Assembly (NCBI RefSeq): GCF_028288465.1
Contig: NZ_JAQBNR010000002.1
Location: forward strand, 1 to 64,000
Direction of reading: 5' to 3'
Source of the DNA: Ferruginibacter sp.
GTDB lineage: Bacteria > Bacteroidota > Bacteroidia > Chitinophagales > Chitinophagaceae
Length of the DNA: 64,000 bases
The position numbers and the translations under genes are program-made. Below the pieces are notes generated by a model. The model made no database searches, had not been told where the DNA came from, and saw only the letters and a program-made list of their open reading frames with translations. Shown piece after piece: positions 27,879-36,674 of the stretch (positions are counted from its first letter, which is position 1; every line of letters begins with the position of its first letter).

Positions 27879-29147
27879 TTATGTCAAATTTGCAGCATTC
27901 ACGTCAAAAGAAATACAAAAGGAAGTGCCTTTTTCCAACTCACTTTTACATTCAATATTTCCGTTCATCAGTTCAACATACTTTTCAACAATATGCAGTC
28001 CCAAACCGGTTCCCTGGATATTGGTTGCATTGGTTCCCCGGAAAAAACGTTCAAATAAATGAATTTTATCTTCCTGCGAAATACCAATACCACTATCCGT
28101 AACTTCCAGCAACAACTGCTTTTCAGTCAGTTCACTATTTACCCTTATAAGGCCTTTTTCAGGGGTGAATTTTATTGCATTGGATAGCAAATTGATCAGC
28201 ACATTTCGCAACAGGGAAGGGTCCAGTACCAGGGTTTCGTTACCCTGGTGCTGGTAAATAATTTGTTGACCGGTTTTTACAATACCCCGCATTTCGCTGC
28301 ATATAGAACCGATGAGATCTTTGATATTAAACTGAGAATAATGCGCAGCCAGTTTACCGTCTTCAATTTTACCTATGGAGAGGAAATCGTTTAAGATATC
28401 AGTCAGGTTGCTTACCGCCGATTTGATACGGTTGATGTGTTTGTCCCGTTTATCCTGCTCGTCTTCTTTTACATATTTTGACACCAGTGATGCTGATGAA
28501 AGAATGGTGCTTAGCGGCGTACGAAACTCATGCGATGCCATGGACACAAACCTGCTTTTAAGATCGCCCAGTTCTTTTTCCTTACTAAGCGACTTCATTA
28601 ATTCTTCTTTCGAAACTTCCAGCTCATTCAGTGTTTCCTGCAACTGGCTTGTGCGCAATACTACCTGCTGTTCCAGGTCATTGTTAAATTCCTCTATCTT
28701 TTTATTGATCAATGCCAGCTGCTCTTTTTGGTGAATGGTGGCATTTTCTATTTCCTTTCTTTTGGTAATATCACTTATAAATGCAATTACAAAAGACTCT
28801 CCGGCGGCCTCGTAATTATTTAAACTCACTTCCACCGGAAACTCTGAGCCGTCTTTTCTCGCTGCAAATAAATCCATCCCGATTCCCATGGGCCTCCTTT
28901 CCGGCTGGGCTATGTATTCATTCCTGTCGTGCACATGCGTAGCGTGAAAACGCTTTGGAATAAGAATTTCCATTGTTTTACCTATCACCTCCGAAGAGTT
29001 GCTGTAACCGAATTGTGAAAGCAGGAATGAATTGGCAAGGATAATTTCGCCCCGCTGGTTTACCACCAATATGCCCAGCGAGGCATACTCAAAAAGCGCT
29101 TCAAACTTAATTTTTTCTACTGCTAACTTAAGGTCATCAACGGCCAT
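27879..29147 (-). CDS. PAS-domain sensor histidine kinase
   Basis: PAS N-terminus; MASHEFRTPLSTILSSASLV H-box; LLSNAIKFTPEKG, DSGIGISQEDKIHLFERFFRG, GTGLGLHIVEKYVELMNG. Confidence 0.95.
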   Translation of the reverse strand: MAVDDLKLAVEKIKFEALFEYASLGILVVNQRGEIILANSFLLSQFGYSNSSEVIGKTMEILIPKRFHATHVHDRNEYIAQPERRPMGIGMDLFAARKDGSEFPVEVSLNNYEAAGESFVIAFISDITKRKEIENATIHQKEQLALINKKIEEFNNDLEQQVVLRTSQLQETLNELEVSKEELMKSLSKEKELGDLKSRFVSMASHEFRTPLSTILSSASLVSKYVKEDEQDKRDKHINRIKSAVSNLTDILNDFLSIGKIEDGKLAAHYSQFNIKDLIGSICSEMRGIVKTGQQIIYQHQGNETLVLDPSLLRNVLINLLSNAIKFTPEKGLIRVNSELTEKQLLLEVTDSGIGISQEDKIHLFERFFRGTNATNIQGTGLGLHIVEKYVELMNGNIECKSELEKGTSFCISFDVNAANLT

Positions 29148-29215
29148 GGAACTGATTATTTGTGCAAAATTAATCTATCCTTTTCTCACAGGGTTAGAAA
29201 ATAAAAATGCAATGA

Positions 29216-29974
29216 TCATAATCCAGAATAATAATCATATCCCTTTTCATACCAGTAATCTTTCGGTCTGCTGTTACTGAAAAAGATTGTGCCGATCCTT
29301 TTTAAATGTTTGATCCCGTACTTCACAGGAATAATCAGGCGCAGGGGGTAACCCTGGTTCATTGGCAAAGGTTTGCCATTCATTTCGTAACAAAGTATAG
29401 TTTGCGGATGTAAAATGCTTTTTGTATCGATGCCTACATAATACTTTTTATCCGGGGTATTAAGACCTACATACTGCATAGCACTTTGGTCTGAAAGATT
29501 GTACTTCTTTACAAAATCACTGAATTTAACACCGCCCCAATGCGTTACCTGGCTCCAGCCTTCAATACATTTAAAATCAAAGATGATATCCGTTTTAGGC
29601 ATTGCCTTTATTTCGTCCAGCGTAATAAATAATGTATCACCAGGGGATTTTACCACCTGCAGTTTCCATGCGGCGGCATCAAAGTCATCACCCAAACCGT
29701 CATCGCCATTCACCCTTACTTTTGGTGCAGCGTAATAAATCGGGTAAGTTTTGCTGATGTTACCGGGGCTGTAAATAAAATTGCTGAACAACTTTTCATT
29801 ACCATTCAGCACTGCACGCAAAGGCTGGGGTACGCTGTTATCTTCCGGCTGATGATTCAGCCAGCGCCAACCCGCAATCGCTGCAGCTATCAGTAAAAAG
29901 AAAACCGCGAAAGCACCAATGGTTCTGTTGCGCACATATTTGGCAGAAACTACTTTTTCACTTTTGTTTGTCAT
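29216..29974 (-). CDS. molybdopterin-dependent oxidoreductase (sulfite oxidase / MsrP-like)
   Basis: Moco-type FDFKCIEGWSQVTHWGGVKFSDF; YYVGIDTKSILHPQTILCYEMNGKPLPMNQGYPLRLIIPVKYGIKHLKRIGTI; start MTNKSEK. Confidence 0.9.
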   Translation of the reverse strand: MTNKSEKVVSAKYVRNRTIGAFAVFFLLIAAAIAGWRWLNHQPEDNSVPQPLRAVLNGNEKLFSNFIYSPGNISKTYPIYYAAPKVRVNGDDGLGDDFDAAAWKLQVVKSPGDTLFITLDEIKAMPKTDIIFDFKCIEGWSQVTHWGGVKFSDFVKKYNLSDQSAMQYVGLNTPDKKYYVGIDTKSILHPQTILCYEMNGKPLPMNQGYPLRLIIPVKYGIKHLKRIGTIFFSNSRPKDYWYEKGYDYYSGL

Positions 29975-29978
29975 AACA

Positions 29979-30710
29979 TTAAACGGTTTGTGTTGATACT
30001 GATGGCGGCTCTTCTGTTGATTTCTCGTCTGTTGCCTGCATCTTGGGTAAGTCACCAACCACATCAAAGCCTGTCACCATGGACCTGAAATTGTTCCAGC
30101 CTGCCAGCAATACCTGCACGATGTGCACCATAAAAAAAAGCGTAAATAAAATAGTGAGGGTAAAATGTTCTATGCGTGCCCACTCGTACCCACCCAGCAT
30201 AGCGCAGAGCGTTTTAAATTGAACGGGTTTATAAATCGCCAGCCCGGTAATCAGTGAGCCCAGGCCCATAACAACAACTGAGGTATAGGCCACCCGTTGT
30301 GCGGCATTGTATTTTTTTTGTGGCGGCAACCCTTTGCGGATATGTAAATCATGAAGCACTACCTGCCAGCTTTCTTTCAGTGATTTTTTATTGGGGAAGA
30401 TTAGCTTCCACTCGCCGGAAAAAAACAGGTAACAAACATACAGCAAACCATTGATGGCAAAAAGCCACATAAATACAAAATGAAAACTCATCCCCTCGGC
30501 CAGGCGAAAAGGAATATTAAGCGCCTTGTTAAATGAGTCAGGAAAAAATTTAAGTACAGTTGTGTTACCCCATCCGACACGATATACGTCGTTCGCCCAA
30601 TAAATTAATAAGCCGCTCCAGATCATAACAGCCAGCACAGGAAAATTAATCCAGTGGAACCAGCGAATGGCCAGCGGATGCTTTTGTACAATTCTTTTCA
30701 TCTTATACAA
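29979..30710 (-). CDS. cytochrome b561/b6-type membrane protein
   Basis: KHPLAIRWFHWINFPVLAVMIWSGLLIYW; multiple TM with His; adjacent to the Moco protein. Confidence 0.9.
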   Translation of the reverse strand: MYKMKRIVQKHPLAIRWFHWINFPVLAVMIWSGLLIYWANDVYRVGWGNTTVLKFFPDSFNKALNIPFRLAEGMSFHFVFMWLFAINGLLYVCYLFFSGEWKLIFPNKKSLKESWQVVLHDLHIRKGLPPQKKYNAAQRVAYTSVVVMGLGSLITGLAIYKPVQFKTLCAMLGGYEWARIEHFTLTILFTLFFMVHIVQVLLAGWNNFRSMVTGFDVVGDLPKMQATDEKSTEEPPSVSTQTV

Positions 30711-30900
30711 TGTAAGATAATTCAGCGATTTTTTTATTTACCTTTCACACGTTGAGACATTTTATTTTTATTGATAGCTCATAAACCCTGAAAGTTTATT
30801 CACCTCCGGAAACATTTTGGCAAGCATGGAGTTGAGACTTCTTGTAATCTTACAGCTTAGTAAGCAATGTTGGAAAACCTCACCTTCAATATGGTCTGAG

Positions 30901-31380
30901 TTATTTTTTTGTAAAATTTAATGCAACAGAATTGATACAGTAACGCAAACCTGTGGGTTTGGGGCCATCGTTAAATACATGCCCTAAATGTGCACCACAC
31001 CTGCTGCAGGTAACTTTTGTACGATCCATTCCGTAAGTATTATCCGACTCATCCAAAATGCTGGCTTTGCTGACCGGCTGGTAAAAGCTGGGCCAGCCGG
31101 TACCGCTTTCAAACTTGGTATCACTGCTGAAAAGTTCCTGCCCGCAGCAGATACAACTATAAGTTCCTTTGTCATGATTGTCCCAGTATTTACCGGTAAA
31201 AGCCTGTTCTGTTCCCTCTTTGCGGGTAACGGCATAGGCAGTCGAACTCAACTGCTTTTTCCACTCTTCATCTGTTTTTGTAACGGCAAATTTTTTACCT
31301 GCGGATGTATTGTTGGTTTTTGTCTGGGCATTGCAGGCGGTGAACAAAAATGCGATGGCAACAATAAATATGTTCTTCAT
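30901..31380 (-). CDS. msrB: peptide-methionine (R)-S-oxide reductase
   Basis: TYSCICCGQELFSSDTKFESGTGWPSFYQP...CSRCGAHLGHVFNDGPKPTGLRYCINSVALNF. Confidence 0.96.
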   Translation of the reverse strand: MKNIFIVAIAFLFTACNAQTKTNNTSAGKKFAVTKTDEEWKKQLSSTAYAVTRKEGTEQAFTGKYWDNHDKGTYSCICCGQELFSSDTKFESGTGWPSFYQPVSKASILDESDNTYGMDRTKVTCSRCGAHLGHVFNDGPKPTGLRYCINSVALNFTKK

Positions 31381-31508
31381 AATAAAATGGTTATAAATTT
31401 ATAAAAGATACGAAAGAAGCGCTTGCTTGGTTGAGTATAAAACAAACGTTTAACATTTTTAACAAAATAAAGTTTCAAATGTTATTTTCATAACTAAATT
31501 CTAAAATT

Positions 31509-31673
31509 ATGGGAGTGTGGAACCAGGTTGCGCAATACTTGTACCTGAAGAAAAAAGATCCGGATGCGCCGAAAAATTTTTCAGTAAAGTTTATGCACGG
31601 TATTAACCGGATATCTATCCTGCTGTTTTTGCTGGCTATGATTATACTGGCATTTAAATTATTGCGGCATTAG
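31509..31673 (+). CDS. small membrane protein (DUF6728-like)
   Basis: 54 aa, absent from ORF track: MGVWNQVAQYLYLKKKDPDAPKNFSVKFMHGINRISILLFLLAMIILAFKLLRH*. Confidence 0.75.
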   Translation: MGVWNQVAQYLYLKKKDPDAPKNFSVKFMHGINRISILLFLLAMIILAFKLLRH

Positions 31674-32795
31674 GTAAGTGTAAATACTTTTTGCCGCATT
31701 CGCGGAAGCATTACCACCCTTACTGAGTAAGGATTTTAGCGAGGTATAATCTTTCTGCAGCTGCTGTTTTTTCGTCGTGTCTGATAAAATCTTTTTTAAT
31801 TCTGTTGTTATATTCGTTACGGTAAGTTCGTCCTGGATCAGTTCCCTGACCACTTCTTTATTCATGATAAGATTAACCAGGCAGATGTATTTTATTTTGA
31901 TCAGCCACTTTGCTATTTGAAAAGAAACGGCGCTGCCTTTATAGCAAACTACTTCCGGCACTTCAAATAAGGCTGTCTCTAAAGTGGCGGTTCCACTGGT
32001 AACCAACGCTGCTTTTGCAACGCTCAGTAATTCATATGTTTTATTTACTACTGATGACACATTTTTATAAGGGGCCAGCAAATCATGATAAAAGCCTTCT
32101 TCCAGGCCGGGCGCTTTAGCCACCACAAAATGATAATCGGGAAAGTCTGCCGCAACCTGCAGCATGATGGGTAGCTTTTTTAAAATCTCCTGCTTACGGC
32201 TGCCTGGTAAAAGCGCAATAATATTAACACCTTTATTTGGAAAGGAAGCGGCCTTATAAACACTGGCTTCAGCAGCATGTTGCACCTTAAACTCATCTAT
32301 CACTTGCACAAGGGGATGGCCAACATACTCAACTTCATAATTCCATTTTTTATAAAATTCTTTTTCAAATGGCAATATGACAAGCATTTTATCTACCGAT
32401 TTTTTTATGCCTTTAACCCTGCTCTCCTTCCATGCCCATACTTGCGGAGAAATGTAATAGATCACGTTGATGCCCTGTTTTTTGGCCCATTCAGCAATGC
32501 GCAAATTAAATCCGGGATAGTCAATCAATATCAGCGCATCCGGCTTAAAGGCAAGAATATCCTTCTTGCAAAAATCCAAATTCTTAAAAATGGTAGGCAG
32601 GTTTTTAATAACTTCTGCAAAGCCCATAAAAGCCAGGTCCCTGTAATGCTTTACCAGCCTGGCTCCTGCGGCTTCCATCTTATTGCCACCCCAACAGCGA
32701 ATACTGGCTTTGCTATCCAGCAGCAGTAATTCTTTTATAAGATTACTGCCATGCAGATCGCCGCTTGCTTCGCCCGCTATAATGTAGTATTGCAT
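31659..32795 (-). CDS. lpxB: lipid-A-disaccharide synthase
   Basis: MQYYIIAGEASGDLHGSNLIKEL; LLPGSRKQEILKKLP; TSGTATLETALF. Confidence 0.95.
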   Translation of the reverse strand: MQYYIIAGEASGDLHGSNLIKELLLLDSKASIRCWGGNKMEAAGARLVKHYRDLAFMGFAEVIKNLPTIFKNLDFCKKDILAFKPDALILIDYPGFNLRIAEWAKKQGINVIYYISPQVWAWKESRVKGIKKSVDKMLVILPFEKEFYKKWNYEVEYVGHPLVQVIDEFKVQHAAEASVYKAASFPNKGVNIIALLPGSRKQEILKKLPIMLQVAADFPDYHFVVAKAPGLEEGFYHDLLAPYKNVSSVVNKTYELLSVAKAALVTSGTATLETALFEVPEVVCYKGSAVSFQIAKWLIKIKYICLVNLIMNKEVVRELIQDELTVTNITTELKKILSDTTKKQQLQKDYTSLKSLLSKGGNASANAAKSIYTYLMPQ

Positions 32796-32917
32796 AGTTG
32801 TGAAATTCTGTTGCAAATTAACCTATAGCATTTACAAAAAAACTGATTCCTCAATTAAGCAACCATATTTTATACACGTTATTTTATGGAGATAAACCGT
32901 TTCATCGAAATAAAAAA

Positions 32918-32942
32918 ACCCGGTCACAAATGTGATCCGGGT
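32918..32942 (-). terminator. Rho-independent terminator (downstream of glnN)
   Basis: Minus: acccggatcacatttgtgaccgggTTTTTTT. Confidence 0.85.
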
Positions 32943-33006
32943 CATTTACGATTGCTTGCCAGCTATTTTAAAAATCTTACCCCTAAGGGATAAAGATTCA
33001 GGTTGT

Positions 33007-35199
33007 TTATCTTAAGAACAACATTTCCCTGTACTTAGGCAATGTCCAGTAAGCATCATCAACCAGCAATTCCAGTTTATCTACATGATAACGGATTTCG
33101 TCAAAATGCCTTCCTTTGATATCATCGCAGTAAGCAATGGCTTTATCCCTGGTATCTGTAATTTTATTGGCTTTTTTTCTTGCTTCGATCATATCTCTTA
33201 CGCTGGTGCTCATCGCGTTGATATGATTGCTGATTTCTTCCAGGATACTTAGCTGGTTGGAGTAAGAAGCAGGAGGTAAACCAGCAGCCTTTAAGCCGTT
33301 AATATTTTCAATCAATATATTCTGGTATTTTACCGACGATGGCAAAATTACTGAAGTAGCCAGCTCACCCATTGTTCTTGCTTCAATCTGTACTTTTTTA
33401 ATGTACGCTTCCAGCATTATTTCGTGGCGTGCTTCCAGTTCAGCATGCGTGTATATTTCGTTGCTTGCAAACAGGTTTTTTGATAAATCTGTAAGGTAGG
33501 CATCCAGCGCAAGCGGAGTAGTTTTTACATTTGGTAAACCTCTCCTTTCAGCTTCTGCAGCCCATTCGTCGCTGTAACCGTCGCCTTCAAACAATACAGT
33601 TTTACTTTCAACAATGTATTTTTGAATTACCTGCATGATGGCGATTTCTTTCTTATCACCTTTTTCGATATGTGCATCAACATCTTTTTTAAACTGCTTC
33701 AATGTTTCAGCAACAATTGAATTTAAAACAGTCATGGCGTTGGCACAGTTGGCCGCAGAACCTACCGCACGAAACTCAAACTTATTACCGGTAAAGGCAA
33801 AAGGAGAAGTACGGTTTCTGTCGGTGTTATCCAGCATCAGTTCCGGAATCGTTTTATGAATATCCAGTTTCAGCATAGCCTCATCCTGTTCATCAAACTT
33901 ACCACCAACACGAGTTTCAACCTGGTTCAATACTTCAGTTAAGTATTTACCAATGAATATAGAAATGATTGCTGGTGGTGCTTCGTTGGCGCCCAAACGA
34001 TGGTCGTTACCTGCGCTTGCAATTGATGCTCTTAATAATGCAGCATAGTCATGTACCGCTTTAATGGTGTTAACGAAGAACGTTAAAAACATCAGGTTGG
34101 TTTTTGGAGTTTTACCGGGTGCTAATAAGTTAACACCGGTATCAGTCGCAATGCTCCAGTTATTGTGTTTACCACTACCGTTGATACCGGCAAATGGCTT
34201 TTCGTGCAACAATACAATCAGGCCATGACGTTTAGCTACCCTTGTCATCACATCCATCAATAACGTGTTGTGATCAACCGCCAGGTTAGCTTCTTCAAAA
34301 ATAGGCGCACACTCAAATTGTGAAGGCGCAACCTCATTGTGACGTGTACGTAATGGAATTCCTAATTTATAAGACTCCTGTTCGTAATCTCTCATGAAGG
34401 CATAAATCCTTTCAGGAATAGCTCCGAAATAATGATCCTCCAGCTGCTGTCCTTTTGCAGGTGCATGGCCGAAAACAGTACGACCTGTCATTACGATGTC
34501 AGGGCGGGCATTTACCATGCCCGCGTCAATTACAAAATATTCCTGTTCCCATCCTAATGTAGCGGTTACCTTAGTTACGTTTTTATCAAAATACTGACAA
34601 ACATCAACAGCAGCTTTATCCAAGGCTACCAAAGCTTTAATCAACGGGGTTTTAGCATCCAGTGATTCGCCTGTATAACTAACGAAAATTGTAGGAATGC
34701 ACAATGTTTTACCATTGCCGATCTCCATAATGAATGGTGGTGAAGATGGATCCCATGCAGTATAACCACGGGCTTCAAAAGTAGCCCTTAAACCACCTGA
34801 TGGAAAAGAAGATGCATCTGGCTCCTGCTGAATTAAAGCGGCACCTTCAAATTCTTCGATGGGTGTACCATCGCCTTTCAATGTAAAAAACGAGTCATGT
34901 TTTTCTGCAGAAAGATCTGTTAATGGCTGAAACCAGTGTGTGTAGTGGGTAACACCTTTGCTTTCTGCCCAGGCTCTTAAACCGTTCGCAATCTGGCTCC
35001 CCATATTACGATCAATTTTTTTACCGCTTTTTATAGAAGCCAGTAAACTTTTGTATGCTTCATCGCTCAAAAACTGGCGGGCAGTTTTATGAGTAAATAC
35101 ATTTTCACCGAAAATTCCGGTAATTTTTGTAGATGCTTTTACAGTAACATCCTGGCCCGTTGCCAAATTGTCAATTGCTTTAAAACGAAGTGATTGCAT
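33007..35199 (-). CDS. glnN: glutamine synthetase type III
   Basis: 730 aa; GIFGENVFTHKTARQFLSDEAYKSL; LHEKPFAGINGSGKHNNWSIATD; NRTSPFAFTGNKFEFRAVGS. Confidence 0.95.
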   Translation of the reverse strand: MQSLRFKAIDNLATGQDVTVKASTKITGIFGENVFTHKTARQFLSDEAYKSLLASIKSGKKIDRNMGSQIANGLRAWAESKGVTHYTHWFQPLTDLSAEKHDSFFTLKGDGTPIEEFEGAALIQQEPDASSFPSGGLRATFEARGYTAWDPSSPPFIMEIGNGKTLCIPTIFVSYTGESLDAKTPLIKALVALDKAAVDVCQYFDKNVTKVTATLGWEQEYFVIDAGMVNARPDIVMTGRTVFGHAPAKGQQLEDHYFGAIPERIYAFMRDYEQESYKLGIPLRTRHNEVAPSQFECAPIFEEANLAVDHNTLLMDVMTRVAKRHGLIVLLHEKPFAGINGSGKHNNWSIATDTGVNLLAPGKTPKTNLMFLTFFVNTIKAVHDYAALLRASIASAGNDHRLGANEAPPAIISIFIGKYLTEVLNQVETRVGGKFDEQDEAMLKLDIHKTIPELMLDNTDRNRTSPFAFTGNKFEFRAVGSAANCANAMTVLNSIVAETLKQFKKDVDAHIEKGDKKEIAIMQVIQKYIVESKTVLFEGDGYSDEWAAEAERRGLPNVKTTPLALDAYLTDLSKNLFASNEIYTHAELEARHEIMLEAYIKKVQIEARTMGELATSVILPSSVKYQNILIENINGLKAAGLPPASYSNQLSILEEISNHINAMSTSVRDMIEARKKANKITDTRDKAIAYCDDIKGRHFDEIRYHVDKLELLVDDAYWTLPKYREMLFLR

Positions 35200-35310
35200 T
35201 ATTTTTTAGATTTAGAACCTGCAAAATAGGCTTTAAATTCGAAATACGTGAACCAGACCTCAAAAACTTTAGATTTTTTATCAAAAAAATGCAAAAAACA
35301 AAATATGCAA

Positions 35311-36573
35311 TTATTTCAATATTTGAAATGAACTTCTGATTTTAACCCAGTCTATGTCGCAGATAAGAGGGGTTAATATAAAAGGAAGGAAAGTGGACCG
35401 GTATCGGACAATGGCGCCAATTACCGGGATGGTGTATCCAATAATAAGCAATACTGAAAACCCGAAAAAATATCCAAAAAAGATAAAAGGATCTTTGTCA
35501 ATTGTTTTATTTCTATAAAAAATAAATAACAGTACTAGTAACTGATAGCAAAAAAGCTCTATCGCCAAAGGAATTAACGAACCGGATAAATGAATGTCCG
35601 AAAAAGCTGGCCTCAGCAATACGTGATTCAATGCCTGCGGACTATTTAGGAGGAATCCCCTGAAGTTGGGCGGAAGTGAATCTACTTTAATATAAGTAGC
35701 CGCTGCGGGAAGATGGTTAAAAGCCCATTGCTTATTGGTTACTTTTTCAGGCAAATTTAAAGCTGGTGCCAGCAAGCCTGCACTAAAAAAGAGGATGGCC
35801 CCTGCTATATAAATAATAATAAAGGTTTTCAGCGCAGGGTATTTTTTAACTACGCAAACAATCCAGGCAAAAGCGGCCGGTAAAAAAGCCAGCAAAACAT
35901 AATTACGCTGCAAAAACATCAGGATAAGGGCCAAAAAAATGTACAATACCCTCTTCAAAGTAAATCCTGATATATGTATCGCCTGGTAAATATTGAAAAC
36001 AGCTATACCAATCGTAGCCAGTATGATACCATCCTTGTGAATAGTGCTGCTAAAAAATAATAGGGAGGGTAGTAAAAAACAGGTAACTACCAATAGATAT
36101 TGTCTGCCGGGATAAACAGTGTTAAAAACGCGGTACAATCCTATTGCACCAAAAAAGATAGCAGCGTTATAAAAAATTACATTTACATAATAATAACCAA
36201 AGGTAAAAATATCGCAGACAGATAAAAATTTAATGATGAGGTTACTGGTCAAATCATTCCAGTAAGAATTTGTTGAGCTAAACATGCCAGCATACCCAGT
36301 ACTGTAGCCCGATTGAAACATGTTGGTAAAATACTCGCCGGGATGTGTAAAAAGCAGGTGATATTCCAGCAGGCCCTCTTTATGAAATATAGCCGTATCA
36401 GCTACGCTGCTAATACCCAACAGTATCCAGGCATGCACACAACCCGTTACTACTTTCAGAATAAATAAACTGATTATAATTTTTGCAGACAGCCCGGAAT
36501 TAAGAATGAAACGGCTTTTGGTTAACAGCCATGAAAAAAGCAGCAGATAAATTAAAAATAAAACATAGCTCAA
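35311..36573 (-). CDS. hypothetical polytopic membrane protein
   Basis: 420 aa with many predicted TM helices. Confidence 0.75.
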   Translation of the reverse strand: MSYVLFLIYLLLFSWLLTKSRFILNSGLSAKIIISLFILKVVTGCVHAWILLGISSVADTAIFHKEGLLEYHLLFTHPGEYFTNMFQSGYSTGYAGMFSSTNSYWNDLTSNLIIKFLSVCDIFTFGYYYVNVIFYNAAIFFGAIGLYRVFNTVYPGRQYLLVVTCFLLPSLLFFSSTIHKDGIILATIGIAVFNIYQAIHISGFTLKRVLYIFLALILMFLQRNYVLLAFLPAAFAWIVCVVKKYPALKTFIIIYIAGAILFFSAGLLAPALNLPEKVTNKQWAFNHLPAAATYIKVDSLPPNFRGFLLNSPQALNHVLLRPAFSDIHLSGSLIPLAIELFCYQLLVLLFIFYRNKTIDKDPFIFFGYFFGFSVLLIIGYTIPVIGAIVRYRSTFLPFILTPLICDIDWVKIRSSFQILK

Positions 36574-36674
36574 CCCTTCATTTTTTTAATGTGGGAAGTT
36601 AGTTAAAATAATAAATATTCATTGTAAGCTGAAAAAGAAATACTGGTTGTACTTTCGCACTTTCTACAAAAATT

